From NCBI RefSeq assembly GCF_013426915.1, contig NZ_AP023182.1, forward strand, positions 558,001 through 622,000: a stretch of DNA of 64,000 bases, in the 5' to 3' direction. A program made the position numbers and the translations under genes. Under the pieces are notes generated by a model. The model had not been told where the DNA came from, did no database searches, and saw only the letters and a program-made list of their open reading frames with translations. This DNA is from Paraburkholderia sp. PGU19 (GTDB taxonomy: Bacteria > Pseudomonadota > Gammaproteobacteria > Burkholderiales > Burkholderiaceae). Of this stretch, positions 44,730 to 53,383 are shown piece by piece. Numbering within the stretch: position 1 is the stretch's first letter; every line of letters begins with the position of its first letter.

Positions 44730-45812
44730 ATGAGTCGAGGCCGTCACGCAACGTCAGTGAAGCTGACGAAGAAAGAAAAAGAGAAACTCCTGTCGCTGAT
44801 CGCACAGAAGACGGCCCCGCAGCGGGATGTGATGCGGGCTCGGATTGCGTTGTGGGCACATGAGGGACACTCGAATACCGTGATTGCGCGAGAGCTCGGT
44901 GTATCGGTGCAGACGGTCAGCACGTGGCGCAAGCGCATTGCGCGGCAAGGCGCACAGGGCATTCGAGAAGGTGAGCGCAGTGGCCGTCCGCCGCGCATTG
45001 CGCAGGAAACACGACTGCAATTGATTGCGTTGGCATGCGAGGCGCAGGAACCGCAGGGGCGGGTCACGCCGACGCTCGACGAGATTGTGGCGCGCGCAAT
45101 CGAGCGCGGCATCGTCGAACAGATCAGCCGTAGCCATGTTCAGCGGATCTTGCAGGCCGGCGACGTGCGCCCGCACCGGGTCCAGCAATGGCTACACAGT
45201 CCCGACCCCGCCTTTCGGGAGAAGGTCAATGTGATTTGCAAGCTGTATCGCAAGGCGCCCAAAAGCGCGGTGGTGCTCAGCATCGACGAGAAGACCGGAA
45301 TTCAGGCCATCGAGCGCAAGCATTCGGGGCGTGCGCCGGCGCCGGGACGGTTGCGTCGTCGGGAGTTTGAATATATCCGCCATGGCACCCAGGCGTTGAT
45401 TGCCGCGCTGGATGTGCATACCGGAAAGGTGCTGGCAGAGTGCCGCGAGCGGCGTACCCAGGACGATCTGGTAGCCTTCATGGAGCGCGTGGCTGCTGCG
45501 TACCCGGGCAAGCAGGTGCACGTGGTTTGGGACAACCTGAACACGCATCGCGCCCAGGCCGTCTGGCAGGCGTTCAATGCGCGACACGGCAGGCGGTTTC
45601 ACTTCCACTTCACGCCGTTGCACGCGAGTTGGGTCAATCAGATCGAACTATGGTTTGCGCGCTACACGCGCCGGGTATTGCGCCATGCCAGCCATACCAG
45701 CACCGCGCACCTGCGCGAGCGCACCGGGCAGTTTGTCCGTGAGCATAATCAGGCAGCGCGGCCCTTCAAATGGAGTTTCCGGGGCTATCCGCTACAAACC
45801 GGCGCAACGTAA
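44730..45812 (+). CDS. IS630-family transposase
   Basis: A 360-residue DDE transposase that appears intact. The N-terminal helix-turn-helix region ('HEGHSNTVIARELGVSVQTV') and a second winged-helix region precede the catalytic domain. Its acidic residues lie in 'VVLSIDEKTGIQAIE' (D near 186), 'HVVWDNLNTHRAQ' (D near 267) and 'ASWVNQIELWFARY' (E near 307), as usual for IS630/Tc1 enzymes. Confidence 0.92.
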   Translation: MSRGRHATSVKLTKKEKEKLLSLIAQKTAPQRDVMRARIALWAHEGHSNTVIARELGVSVQTVSTWRKRIARQGAQGIREGERSGRPPRIAQETRLQLIALACEAQEPQGRVTPTLDEIVARAIERGIVEQISRSHVQRILQAGDVRPHRVQQWLHSPDPAFREKVNVICKLYRKAPKSAVVLSIDEKTGIQAIERKHSGRAPAPGRLRRREFEYIRHGTQALIAALDVHTGKVLAECRERRTQDDLVAFMERVAAAYPGKQVHVVWDNLNTHRAQAVWQAFNARHGRRFHFHFTPLHASWVNQIELWFARYTRRVLRHASHTSTAHLRERTGQFVREHNQAARPFKWSFRGYPLQTGAT

Positions 45813-45826
45813 TCGAGGGGACCGAC

Positions 45827-46126
45827 GTGCCAGCCATACCCACCAAACATTACGCGGCCGAACTTCAGCGTCAACTACGCACCTTGCTCGGCCATGAGCA
45901 AATCGTTACGCAAGCCTACGGGCATCACCTGCTGATCAAACGTCTGGACGATGAGGAACCCACTGTTGTGGCGCGCCTCACCGGGCTCGGCCGCAATCGT
46001 TATGGCGCCGCCTTCCGTACCCACAACGGACGATGGGAACCGCTGCCCGGAACCGGTTCGCTCGAGGAGATGGCCGACGTCGTCGTCACGCTCCTGCACC
46101 CGTATTTACAGCCAGATAATTATTAA
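45827..46126 (+). CDS. Accessory protein encoded inside the IS630 element
   Basis: A 99-residue open frame that starts with GTG 45827, six bases after GAGGGG and 14 bases after the transposase stop, and ends 22 bases before the right inverted end. It reads 'KHYAAELQRQLRTLLGHEQI', 'YGHHLLIKRLDDEEPTVVAR' and 'WEPLPGTGSLEEMADVVVTL'. Composition and codon use fit a real protein. I do not recognise a family. Most IS630 elements encode only a transposase, so this passenger is unusual. Confidence 0.6.
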   Translation: MPAIPTKHYAAELQRQLRTLLGHEQIVTQAYGHHLLIKRLDDEEPTVVARLTGLGRNRYGAAFRTHNGRWEPLPGTGSLEEMADVVVTLLHPYLQPDNY

Positions 46127-46658
46127 AGCCAATTACGGGATGTTGTACTAGTAGCCGCCTTCGTGCTTCTCGTCATCAGTGGGCAGCTGAAGACAATGGC
46201 AGGCGAGCTTGTGGCCATATGGATTGTCGACGGCTCTCTCCTTGGCCACATGATGTGGCTCCAGCGACGCTACAAGCCTGTTTTTCTTGTCGGTGCAGCC
46301 ATCGGGCTCGTGCTTGGAAACTTGATGGGCGACGAGACCTTCTACGTCGCGTTCTCGTTTACCGCGGCAGGAATGGTGGAAACATGCGCTGCGGCACTTA
46401 TGCTGCCGAGTGTGAAATCGGCCAAAGGGCTCCTGCAGCCTAAAGTATTTGTCCGGTTCGTAGTGGGTCCCTGCATAGTTGCATCGATGCTTTCTGGCGT
46501 GGTTGCCGTTATCCTGCTTCAAGGAATTTTTACCACCCACCCACCCGTTTTCATCGTTTTCGAATTGGGTGATATCCGACGCTTTGGGCTTCCTGATATT
46601 TACGCCAGTGACGCTTGTCATGCTTTCGGGGGAGTGGAGGGCCACCAAAGTAGCCGCT

Positions 46659-47867
46659 CTAAGCTGTCTGCACATTTCTGTGCACATCTCGCTTTTTCTG
46701 CTTCACCGAGACCGGTTTCACTGATGCCGAGGCGCCAGCCAGAGCCTTCCTCTCCACAGACTGCAACGCCAGAGCTTGGCGCCGAATGTTGATGGCCGCG
46801 TTCAGGTCGCGGTTCATCTTTAAACCGCAGCCGCACGACAGCACGCGGTCGCGCAGCGTGATTTCGTGAATCGTCCCGCATCCCGAACACGTCTTGCTGC
46901 TCGGATAAAAGCGGTCGATCACGATCACTTGTGCGCCGGTCATTACGGCCTTGTATTCCAGTTGACGACGGAATTCGGAGAACCCGGCATCGGCGATCGA
47001 GCGCGCCAGAGAGCCATTGCGCAGCATCCCCGACACGTTCAAATCCTCAATGCCGATCGTTGAGTAGTTCGTCGCGAGCGTCGTCGTCAGCTTGTGCAAA
47101 GCATCCTTGCGGACGTTTGCGATACGCAAGTGCAGCCGGGCAAGCTTGGCTTTCGCTTTGGCCCGGTTGGCACTTCCCTTCTTTTTGCGCGCGAGCGATT
47201 GCGACAGGCGCACGATGCGCTTGTGCCCGGCGCGGTGCGGCTTCAACGCAGGCTCGGTCGTGCCATCACTGAAGGTCGCGAGCGTCGTAACGCCGAGATC
47301 GACGCCGACGGCGCCACGGTCCTGCTTCGCAGTCAGGCGGTCTTCCGTCTCGACGGCCAGCGCGACATACCAACCATCGGCCATGCGGCTCACCGTCGCC
47401 GACTTGACACGGCCCGCGAAGCGCAACGCCTCACGCATGCGAACGACGCCACAGCGCGGCAGCTTGACCACCTTGCCGGTCACCTCGACTGCGTGGCTCG
47501 TCGCATCCGCCGGCCCGTTGTCGGCACGGAACGAGTCGCGGATGCCCTTACGCTTGAAGCGCGGGTAGCCGGGCTTCTGGCCGAGCTTCACGCGCCTGAA
47601 AAAGTGCTCGAACGCGAGTCCGACGTTCTTGATCGCGGTCTGAGGTGCGCATTTCGTCACCTCAGCCATCCAGGGGAATTCGGCCGCCTTGATCGCGTTC
47701 AGTTGTTTGCGGAGCGCCGCCTCATCCGGCTTGCCGCCGGCCTCATACTGCCGCTTCCATTCCGCCAACGCCCAGTTATAGGCGAACCGGGACACGCCAC
47801 AGGCGCGTGCGAAATACACGCCTTGCGTGGCGGTCGGGTCGAGGCGGATTCTGTGGACGCGGATCAT
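46659..47867 (-). CDS. tnpB: TnpB, RNA-guided nuclease of an IS607 element
   Basis: A 402-residue TnpB that appears intact. The N-terminal part ('HRIRLDPTATQGVYFARACG') precedes the split RuvC domain: D in 'AVGVDLGVTTLATFSDG' near 188, E in 'STIGIEDLNVSGML' near 272, D in 'MNRDLNAAINI' near 353. A zinc-finger 'CSGCGTIH ... CGCG' lies near 326. TnpB proteins use an RNA (omega/reRNA) from the 3' end of the element to cut the empty donor site and so help keep the element. The ATG 47867 overlaps the tnpA stop. Confidence 0.9.
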   Translation of the reverse strand: MIRVHRIRLDPTATQGVYFARACGVSRFAYNWALAEWKRQYEAGGKPDEAALRKQLNAIKAAEFPWMAEVTKCAPQTAIKNVGLAFEHFFRRVKLGQKPGYPRFKRKGIRDSFRADNGPADATSHAVEVTGKVVKLPRCGVVRMREALRFAGRVKSATVSRMADGWYVALAVETEDRLTAKQDRGAVGVDLGVTTLATFSDGTTEPALKPHRAGHKRIVRLSQSLARKKKGSANRAKAKAKLARLHLRIANVRKDALHKLTTTLATNYSTIGIEDLNVSGMLRNGSLARSIADAGFSEFRRQLEYKAVMTGAQVIVIDRFYPSSKTCSGCGTIHEITLRDRVLSCGCGLKMNRDLNAAINIRRQALALQSVERKALAGASASVKPVSVKQKKRDVHRNVQTA

Positions 47868-48469
47868 CTGGCGGCTTGCACGAGCGCGTCGAGCAGTTGC
47901 CTGTTCTTCTTGCTGCGCGAGCCGTACAGGCGCGCCGAAAAGACGGTGATGATTTCCAGCACGTCCCTGGCGAGTTCTTCCTCGAACGAGGGCTGATCGC
48001 CCTTGTGGATGATGACGATTTCGATGTTCTGCGCCGCGCACATCGCGAACACCAATTCGGAGCCGAAGCGCAGGAGCCGATCCTTGTGCGTGATGACGAG
48101 GCGCTTCATCTGCTTGCGCAGAATCATTTCGAGCAGGCGGTTGAGGCCCTTCTTGTGATAGTTCATGCCGCTACCGAGATCCTTGATGACCTCGCAGCGC
48201 CACCCCTTCGCGGCGCAATAGCTCTCCAGCATCGCATGCTGGCGATCGAGATCCGCTTTCTGGTCGTGCGACGAGACTCGCGCGTAGCAGACCGTCGGTG
48301 CATCCTCATTGCCGAGACCCAACAGATCGGAGACAGCGTAATAGCGTGTGCCGCCCGCCGTCTTGCGAGCGGGCACCAGTTCGCCAGTCTCCTCCCACTT
48401 CCGCAGGGTGGAGATTGCGACGCCCAACATCGCCGCCGCTTCACCAATCTTTACAAGTCTCCTTTCCAT
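47864..48469 (-). CDS. tnpA: IS607-family serine recombinase (tnpA)
   Basis: A 201-residue small serine transposase. An N-terminal MerR-like helix-turn-helix ('LVKIGEAAAMLGVAISTLRK') binds DNA. The catalytic resolvase domain has the nucleophile Ser in 'CYARVSSHDQKADLDRQ' and the arginine-rich 'ITHKDRLLRFG'. This arrangement (HTH in front of the recombinase domain) is the hallmark of IS607. The start ATG 48469 is followed directly by the HTH and preceded by an AAGGAG. Confidence 0.9.
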   Translation of the reverse strand: MERRLVKIGEAAAMLGVAISTLRKWEETGELVPARKTAGGTRYYAVSDLLGLGNEDAPTVCYARVSSHDQKADLDRQHAMLESYCAAKGWRCEVIKDLGSGMNYHKKGLNRLLEMILRKQMKRLVITHKDRLLRFGSELVFAMCAAQNIEIVIIHKGDQPSFEEELARDVLEIITVFSARLYGSRSKKNRQLLDALVQAAR

Positions 48470-49013
48470 AACAACAGATTCTAGCAGATTCTGTAAGAAA
48501 ACCATGACTCTGCCCCACACCCTCTGGGTGTCGTTACTCTGAGTATCGGGGTAGCGCACGGCGAAATGCGACGACCATCGGACGCGGCCGAACTGTTCGA
48601 ATTGGCGGACTCAGCTCTATATATGGCAAAACGGATGGGGCGAAACCGCGTGGGTAGAGTGCAAGACGCGATAGCCACAGGCGAATCAGCGCCGTCCCGC
48701 CCCGTGGCTTCGGTTGCTCGTGGCGTCCTCTGAAGGTTAACTGCCGATTTCCAAGGTTGTCAGTGTCATGTCGACTTCGCCCGTACGCGTAACGATGAAC
48801 AAGGGATACCCGTGCGGCACCTGAGCAGCAGGGCAGGCTTTTTGAACACCCGGATGCCAGGCATTCACGTAGGTCGTTCTTCTGCGCAGAAAATGACGGC
48901 CTCACCTCGGAATTCGAGCATGTGACAGTCAAGGAGCGCCGCTCGCCGCGGAGCAGCTGCCGGCGGCAATGATGGAAAATCCCGATTCACGGTCGATGCG
49001 AGATGAAGATAAT

Positions 49014-49032
49014 AACGAGAATCGCTTTTATT
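49014..49032 (+). promoter_or_regulatory. Probable Fur box
   Basis: AACGAGAATCGCTTTTATT matches 14 of 19 positions of the common form AATGAGAATCATTATCATT. It lies 26 bases upstream of an iron-uptake gene pair, which supports iron repression by Fur. The rest of the upstream interval 48734-49013 holds no gene. Confidence 0.65.
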
Positions 49033-49058
49033 AACTCATCTCATTACCCTGACCCCAC

Positions 49059-49397
49059 ATGAAACTCGTCCGTACAGTATCCAGCATTACTTTGGCGCTG
49101 CTCACCGCATCTGCATCTCAGGCATATGCCGCCGACGAGTCCTACAGCCTGACCTTGAAGGACCACAAGTTTTCGCCGGCTGAACTTACCATCCCGGCCG
49201 GCAAGAAAGTGAAGGTGACCGTCAAGAACCTCGATGCGACGCCTGCAGAGTTTGAGAGCGATGATTTCAAGGCCGAAAAGGTCATTCCCGCTGGCAAGCA
49301 GGCGGACATTTTCATCGGACCGCTGAAAGCTGGCACGTACGAGTTCCATGACGAATATCACGAAGCCGAATCCAAGACCCATCTGACGGTCAAGTAA
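49059..49397 (+). CDS. Periplasmic cupredoxin-domain protein of an iron uptake system (FtrB-like)
   Basis: A 112-residue secreted protein: signal peptide about 1-24 (cleavage after 'ASQAYAA'), then a single cupredoxin-like beta-sandwich ('LKDHKFSPAELTIPAGKKVK', 'GPLKAGTYEFHDEYHEA'). Such domains accompany FTR1 permeases in EfeO/FtrB systems, where they bind or oxidise Fe2+ in the periplasm. It is 12 bases before the FTR1 gene and behind a Fur box. No P19 (FtrA) or polyferredoxin (FtrD) gene is seen next to it. Confidence 0.82.
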   Translation: MKLVRTVSSITLALLTASASQAYAADESYSLTLKDHKFSPAELTIPAGKKVKVTVKNLDATPAEFESDDFKAEKVIPAGKQADIFIGPLKAGTYEFHDEYHEAESKTHLTVK

Positions 49398-49409
49398 CGG
49401 AACAACACC

Positions 49410-50246
49410 ATGCTTTCCACCGCCCTTATCGTTTTCCGCGAAGTGCTTGAAGCCGCACTCGTCGTGTCCATTGTTCTCGCGGCAACGGAGGGTGTCGCTA
49501 ACCGGGGCTGGTGGGTTGGTGGTGGACTGGCGGGCGGCGTCATTGGCGCCGGCCTCATTGCCGTCTTCGCGGACGTCATTTCGTCGTTGGCCTCCGGTAT
49601 GGGACAGGAGGTCTTCAACGCGTGTGTCATGTTCGTCGCGGTTGTCATGCTGGCGTGGCACAGCATCTGGATGGGCAAGCATAGTCGACAAATGGCGCAG
49701 CAGATTTCTGCGGTTGGCAAGGCCGTCGCAGCAGGCAGCAGACCGCTTACCGGCCTCGCGATTGTCGTGGGTGTCGCAGTGCTGCGCGAGGGTTCGGAGG
49801 CAGTCCTGTTCCTGTATGGCATCGCGGCTGGCGACCCGGGGCAGACGCCTCAGATGATTGCCGGCGGGTTGCTGGGCATCTTCGGCGGTGTCGGCCTTGG
49901 TGCCGCCATGTATGCGGGCCTTCTGCAGATTCCGCTGAAGCGCCTTTTTGCCGTGACCAACGCGATGATTATCCTGCTTGCGGCGGGGATGGCCAGCCAG
50001 GGCATCGGTTTTCTGGTTTCGGCTGGAATTTTGCCCTCGTGGGGAGACAGCGTTTGGGACACGTCGTGGCTTCTCAAGGAATCGAGCATAGTCGGCAAAA
50101 TGCTGCACACGCTCGTCGGCTACACCGCGCGTCCGGCTGGCATTCAGATTGCGGCATACTGCGCCACGCTTATCACTATCGTGCTATTGGCGCGGACTGT
50201 CGGACGACCAGGGGCGCCTATTGGTCAGCCTCGACAACCCGCGTAA
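49410..50246 (+). CDS. FTR1-family iron permease (FtrC/EfeU-like)
   Basis: A 278-residue, seven-helix inner-membrane permease. Both REXXE iron-binding motifs are present: 'REVLE' near residue 10 and 'REGSE' near 127. It imports iron with help from the upstream cupredoxin protein. Two genes in one operon under a probable Fur box indicate an iron-starvation response. No downstream ferredoxin gene is visible, so the operon is shorter than the four-gene ftrABCD type. Confidence 0.9.
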   Translation: MLSTALIVFREVLEAALVVSIVLAATEGVANRGWWVGGGLAGGVIGAGLIAVFADVISSLASGMGQEVFNACVMFVAVVMLAWHSIWMGKHSRQMAQQISAVGKAVAAGSRPLTGLAIVVGVAVLREGSEAVLFLYGIAAGDPGQTPQMIAGGLLGIFGGVGLGAAMYAGLLQIPLKRLFAVTNAMIILLAAGMASQGIGFLVSAGILPSWGDSVWDTSWLLKESSIVGKMLHTLVGYTARPAGIQIAAYCATLITIVLLARTVGRPGAPIGQPRQPA

Positions 50247-50385
50247 GCCTCGCTCCGTTGCGCCGAATGTTGTCAGGCCAACACATGGCTGGAATAACGC
50301 TGCCCGGGGGCCGTTTAGCTGAACAGCGTCGCGAAGACTCGATGCTCGAGTCTGCGGGGCGGTTAGCCGGTGGAGCGGGCGTGCC

Positions 50386-50736
50386 ATGAGGAAATCAATC
50401 CAGCAGGACGACACCAGGTTGCTGGCCGCGTTGAGGGCTGAAGCGGGCAAATTCAGCGATATCAGCGAGCTCAGAATGTCTGGTTGCACAGGGTTCTCTG
50501 TGCACGGGAGAATAACGGCCTGTGCCTGTGGGAATCTGATTGCCCTCAGGCTTCCCGAACTCTCGGTCACCGCACTGCTGCAAACGCCCGGCTGCAGATT
50601 GTTCCAGCCATACGGACGGACGTCATCGCGGCACTGGCTGGCCTTTGCGGCAACCAGCCCAGCCTTCAATACGCTTGACGGATTATTTGAGGAAGCCGTA
50701 GCGTTTTCGCACGAATCACCAGGCGGCGACCGCTGA
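50386..50736 (+). CDS. Small protein, possibly TfoX-N-like
   Basis: A 116-residue protein. The core reads 'MSGCTGFSVHGRITACACGN', 'LIALRLPE', 'TPGCRLFQPYGRTSSRHWLA'. The order of a short beta hairpin, 'LxLP' and 'F..YG.....W' resembles TfoX N-terminal/YjbR-like domains. The assignment is weak. It lies 139 bases after the FTR1 gene; the 50737-50965 interval downstream is empty. Confidence 0.4.
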   Translation: MRKSIQQDDTRLLAALRAEAGKFSDISELRMSGCTGFSVHGRITACACGNLIALRLPELSVTALLQTPGCRLFQPYGRTSSRHWLAFAATSPAFNTLDGLFEEAVAFSHESPGGDR

Positions 50737-50965
50737 TGAATCGAATTGGGGTGTTGACGGGGCCGCACACCATAACGGCGCTGGCTGTCCGGGCCCACCT
50801 CAAGTCAATGCCATACCTGTGAGCCACCTTTCCCCTGCCGGCGCAGGGACTGCTTGCAACCATTGCCCGTGGGTAGGCGACCGAAAGCACAGTCCTCCTT
50901 GTACCTGGACCAGCGGAATCCGCGTCTGATTGTGTTCAGAGCGACGTTGTGAGGGCCGTTACCCG

Positions 50966-51667
50966 TCAGTTCATTCTTGCCCCATCGTCTCGTGCAGCAG
51001 CGCCAGCGCTCGCAGGGTAGAGTGAGGTGGCTGCCGATGCTGGCCTCAAAAAGGAGAGCAGCATCTCGACCTGCATCGCGGACACTGCCTCGATGGCAGA
51101 TGGCGCCGAGTAGTCCCGCCCGACAAACGCCTTCAGGGTGAACCGGTTGGAAACCACGTAATAGCCCATGGCGACCATGGTCACGTAGAAATCCAGCGCG
51201 TCTACCTCGGCTCGGAATTCCCCGGCAGCTGCGCCGCGCGACAGGGTTGCGCTCAACAGGCTAATCAACGGCGAAATGGCCTCTCGCAGTTTCGCCGAGC
51301 GCTCGAGATATTGCCCTTCGTGCAGATTTTCGTTGTTGATGAGGTTCAGCCACCGGGGGTTCGCCCGAAGGTAATCCCAAATGGAGCGCGCGAGCGCCCG
51401 AATGGCGTCTGCTGGTGGCAGCCCCGACAGGTCCAGACTTACCTCATGATTCGCGAACTCGACGTACATGGCCTCGAGGACGGCGACGTACAGACCTTCC
51501 TTGCTTTCGAAGTAGTAATAAAGCATCCGCTCGTTCGTGTCGGCAGCGGAGGCAATCGCGTCGACGCGCGCCCCGGCGAGCCCGTGCGCTGAGAACTGTT
51601 GCGTCGCCGCGTCCAGAATGCGTCGGCGCGTGCCCTCTGGGTCTCTTTTCACTTTGTGTTCGTTCAT
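50966..51667 (-). CDS. TetR-family transcriptional regulator
   Basis: About 233 residues from ATG 51667 (GGAG 12 bases upstream). The N-terminal HTH ('RRRILDAATQQFSAHGLAGA', then 'TNERMLYYYFESKEGLYVAV') is typical. The rest is the helical TetR ligand domain ('ARSIWDYLRANPRWLNLINN'). It is divergent from a small gene at 51781 and may regulate it. The ligand is unknown. An alternative start lies at 51682. Confidence 0.88.
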   Translation of the reverse strand: MNEHKVKRDPEGTRRRILDAATQQFSAHGLAGARVDAIASAADTNERMLYYYFESKEGLYVAVLEAMYVEFANHEVSLDLSGLPPADAIRALARSIWDYLRANPRWLNLINNENLHEGQYLERSAKLREAISPLISLLSATLSRGAAAGEFRAEVDALDFYVTMVAMGYYVVSNRFTLKAFVGRDYSAPSAIEAVSAMQVEMLLSFLRPASAATSLYPASAGAAARDDGARMN

Positions 51668-51780
51668 TGTCGGCTGCTCCATCTTTGCAGTGGAAAGCTT
51701 TGGTGACCCCGCCATTATGCGCGTCTTCCGCCGTCGATTTCCATGGACGCTACAATGTGGCCTTCGAGGAACGAGCTCCA

Positions 51781-52038
51781 ATGGACAAACGAAAATACGT
51801 TAACCACGCAGACGCGGTCTTCACGGTGTTCGAGATGCTGCGCAAGGAGCTTGCGGCAGGGTCTGATGACTCGCTCGTGCTGAGCCGGTTGCATGAGATT
51901 GCTTCGCTTCCGGCGGCTGACTTCTTCGCCGCGCTTGGTGACCTGGCAACAGGCCTGCCTGCGTATGCTGACCCATCAGACGTCCTGTCACGCTGCACTC
52001 CGCTGCCGAGCACACTCGCACAGCCGTTGGCACGCTGA
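51781..52038 (+). CDS. Small hypothetical protein
   Basis: An 85-residue protein with a helical centre ('ADAVFTVFEMLRKELAAGSD'; 'LHEIASLPAADFFAALGDLA'). It starts 113 bases from the divergent TetR gene. No known family. It ends just before an IS630 element, so its 3' region may have been separated from former neighbours. Confidence 0.45.
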   Translation: MDKRKYVNHADAVFTVFEMLRKELAAGSDDSLVLSRLHEIASLPAADFFAALGDLATGLPAYADPSDVLSRCTPLPSTLAQPLAR

Positions 52039-52064
52039 CTCAGTTGTATAGCAATGGCGCGCTA

Positions 52065-53232
52065 GTGTCCCGAGTTAGAAATTCATTGCCTTATTTGCGT
52101 TGTGTGTACTAACCTGGGTTGCAGGGTTCGCAAATAAGCGAGGCAACGATGAGAGGAAGACCGAAGGCGCCACTGGTCCTGAGTGGGTCGGAACGCGAAC
52201 AGCTCGTAGCGCTGACGATGCGACGCAAGACGGCACAGGCACTTGCCCTGAGAGCGCGTATTGTGCTGGCTTGCGCCGAGGGCATTGACAACAAGACGGT
52301 CGCGACAAGACAACGTGTCACCTCGCATACGGTTTCGAAGTGGCGTTCGCGATTCATCAATCACCGCGTGGACGGGTTGCTCGATGCACCGCGCCCGGGC
52401 GCACCGAGGACGATCGAGGACGCGCAGGTGGAGGCGGTCGTCGCACGCACGCTCGAATCCGTACCCACGGGCGCGACTCACTGGAGCACGCGCACAATGG
52501 CCCGCGAGATGGTGATGTCGCAGACAGCCGTGTCGCGGATCTGGCGTGCCTTCGGATTGCAGCCGCATCGGCAGGAGACCTTCAAGCTCTCCACTGATCC
52601 ATTTTTCGTCGACAAGGTGCGCGATATCGTCGGGCTGTATCTGGACCCGCCGCTCAAGGCCATGGTGTTGTGCGTGGACGAAAAGAGCCAGATCCAGGCG
52701 CTGGACCGCACCCAGCCTATGCTTGCCGCTGGCCCCGGGCATCCCTGAGCGACGCAGGCACGACTATATGCGCCACGGCACGACCACACTGTTCGCGGCG
52801 CTGGACATCTCCACGGGCGAAGTCATTGGCGAACTGCATCGGCGTCATCGCAGCGGTGAATTCCTGCAGTTCCTGCGCACCATCGAGGCCAATGTGCCAC
52901 CCCAACTGGAGGTCCATCTTGTGATGGACAACTACGGTACGCACAAGACTCCCTCGATCAATAACTGGTTGGCTCGCCATCCGCGTTTCCATGCGCATTT
53001 CACCCCCACATCTGCTTCGTGGATTAACCAGGTCGAACGATGGTTTGCCACGCTCAGCGAGACATACATCCGCCGTGGCACTCATCGCTCCACCCGGCAA
53101 CTTGAACAGGCGATTCGCCAATACATCCAGATCAACAACACTGATCCGAGACCTTTCAACTGGACCAAATCGGCCGACGACATCCTCTCCAGCGTCAAGC
53201 GATTTTGTCTACGAATTTCTAACTCGGGACAC
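52065..53232 (+). mobile_element. Second IS630-family element, different type
   Basis: CTAGTGTCCCGAGTTAGAAA at 52062 is mirrored by TTTCTAACTCGGGACACTAG ending at 53235. TA occurs on both sides as the target duplication (52063-52064, 53233-53234). The ends differ from those of the element at 44675, so this is another lineage. Its transposase gene is frameshifted. Confidence 0.9.
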
Positions 53233-53235
53233 TAG
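52149..53235 (+). pseudogene. IS630-family transposase, frameshifted
   Basis: ATG 52149 opens an HTH region ('ACAEGIDNKTVATRQRVTSH') and the first catalytic Asp ('[14 protein letters not shown]'). After 'RTQPML' an extra base near 52730 shifts the frame. The other frame continues '[18 protein letters not shown]', '[15 protein letters not shown]' and '[15 protein letters not shown]', giving the remaining Asp and Glu. The stop TAG is supplied by the element's very end. No slippery heptamer is obvious, so it is probably a true lesion or a sequencing error. Confidence 0.85.
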
Positions 53236-53383
53236 CAGTGCGAACCCTGACTGCACCACCTCGTCAGACAAGCGTCTGACATCTGGCAAGAGCTTGCCAG
53301 GCGCATGCGCATAAATTGCGGACCATTCTACGGTCGGGCACGCGGCGTGCGCACTCTGGTGGTTTCAACCTCGGGAGCACATG

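Larger units (their letters stand above)
44675..46148 (+). mobile_element. IS630-family insertion sequence, complete
   Basis: The 1.47-kb element has inverted ends: CTAGTACAACATCCCG at 44672-44687 is mirrored by CGGGATGTTGTACTAG at 46136-46151. IS630 elements insert at TA and duplicate it, and TA is present on both sides (44673-44674, 46149-46150). Removing the element and one TA restores the reading frame of the MASE1 gene exactly. It carries a transposase and a second, accessory open frame. Confidence 0.9.
46659..48469 (-). mobile_element. IS607-type element (tnpA serine recombinase plus tnpB)
   Basis: The coding span of an IS607-family element. It has no inverted repeats, as expected for the family, so the exact ends are not visible; they must lie within about 46590-46660 on the left and 48470-48523 on the right, where cyclase gene sequence resumes. 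tnpA and tnpB overlap by four bases. The orientation is opposite to the interrupted gene. Confidence 0.8.
44540..48733 (+). pseudogene. MASE1-GGDEF diguanylate cyclase, broken by two IS elements
   Basis: Three pieces of one gene lie in order on the plus strand. Piece 1 (44540-44674) starts 'MAEVEVRKVANKAGVVKSNL' and ends in the first helix 'TLIRVGLVGL'. Piece 2 (46151-46658) resumes exactly in frame ('VAAFVLLVISGQLKTMAGEL') with MASE1 helices, then shifts frame near 46550 into 'NWVISDALGFLIFTPVTLVM'. Piece 3 (48524-48733) is the end of a GGDEF domain: 'VVTLSIGVAHG', 'ELADSALYMAKRMGRNRVGR'. An IS630 separates 1 and 2; an IS607-type element separates 2 and 3. The GGDEF catalytic core is gone. 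The intact protein would have sensed a signal through MASE1 and made cyclic-di-GMP. Confidence 0.85.

Noticed and set aside
52725..52750. Programmed frameshift in the second IS630 transposase
   Set aside because: No slippery heptamer is visible at the junction; a one-base insertion explains the change.
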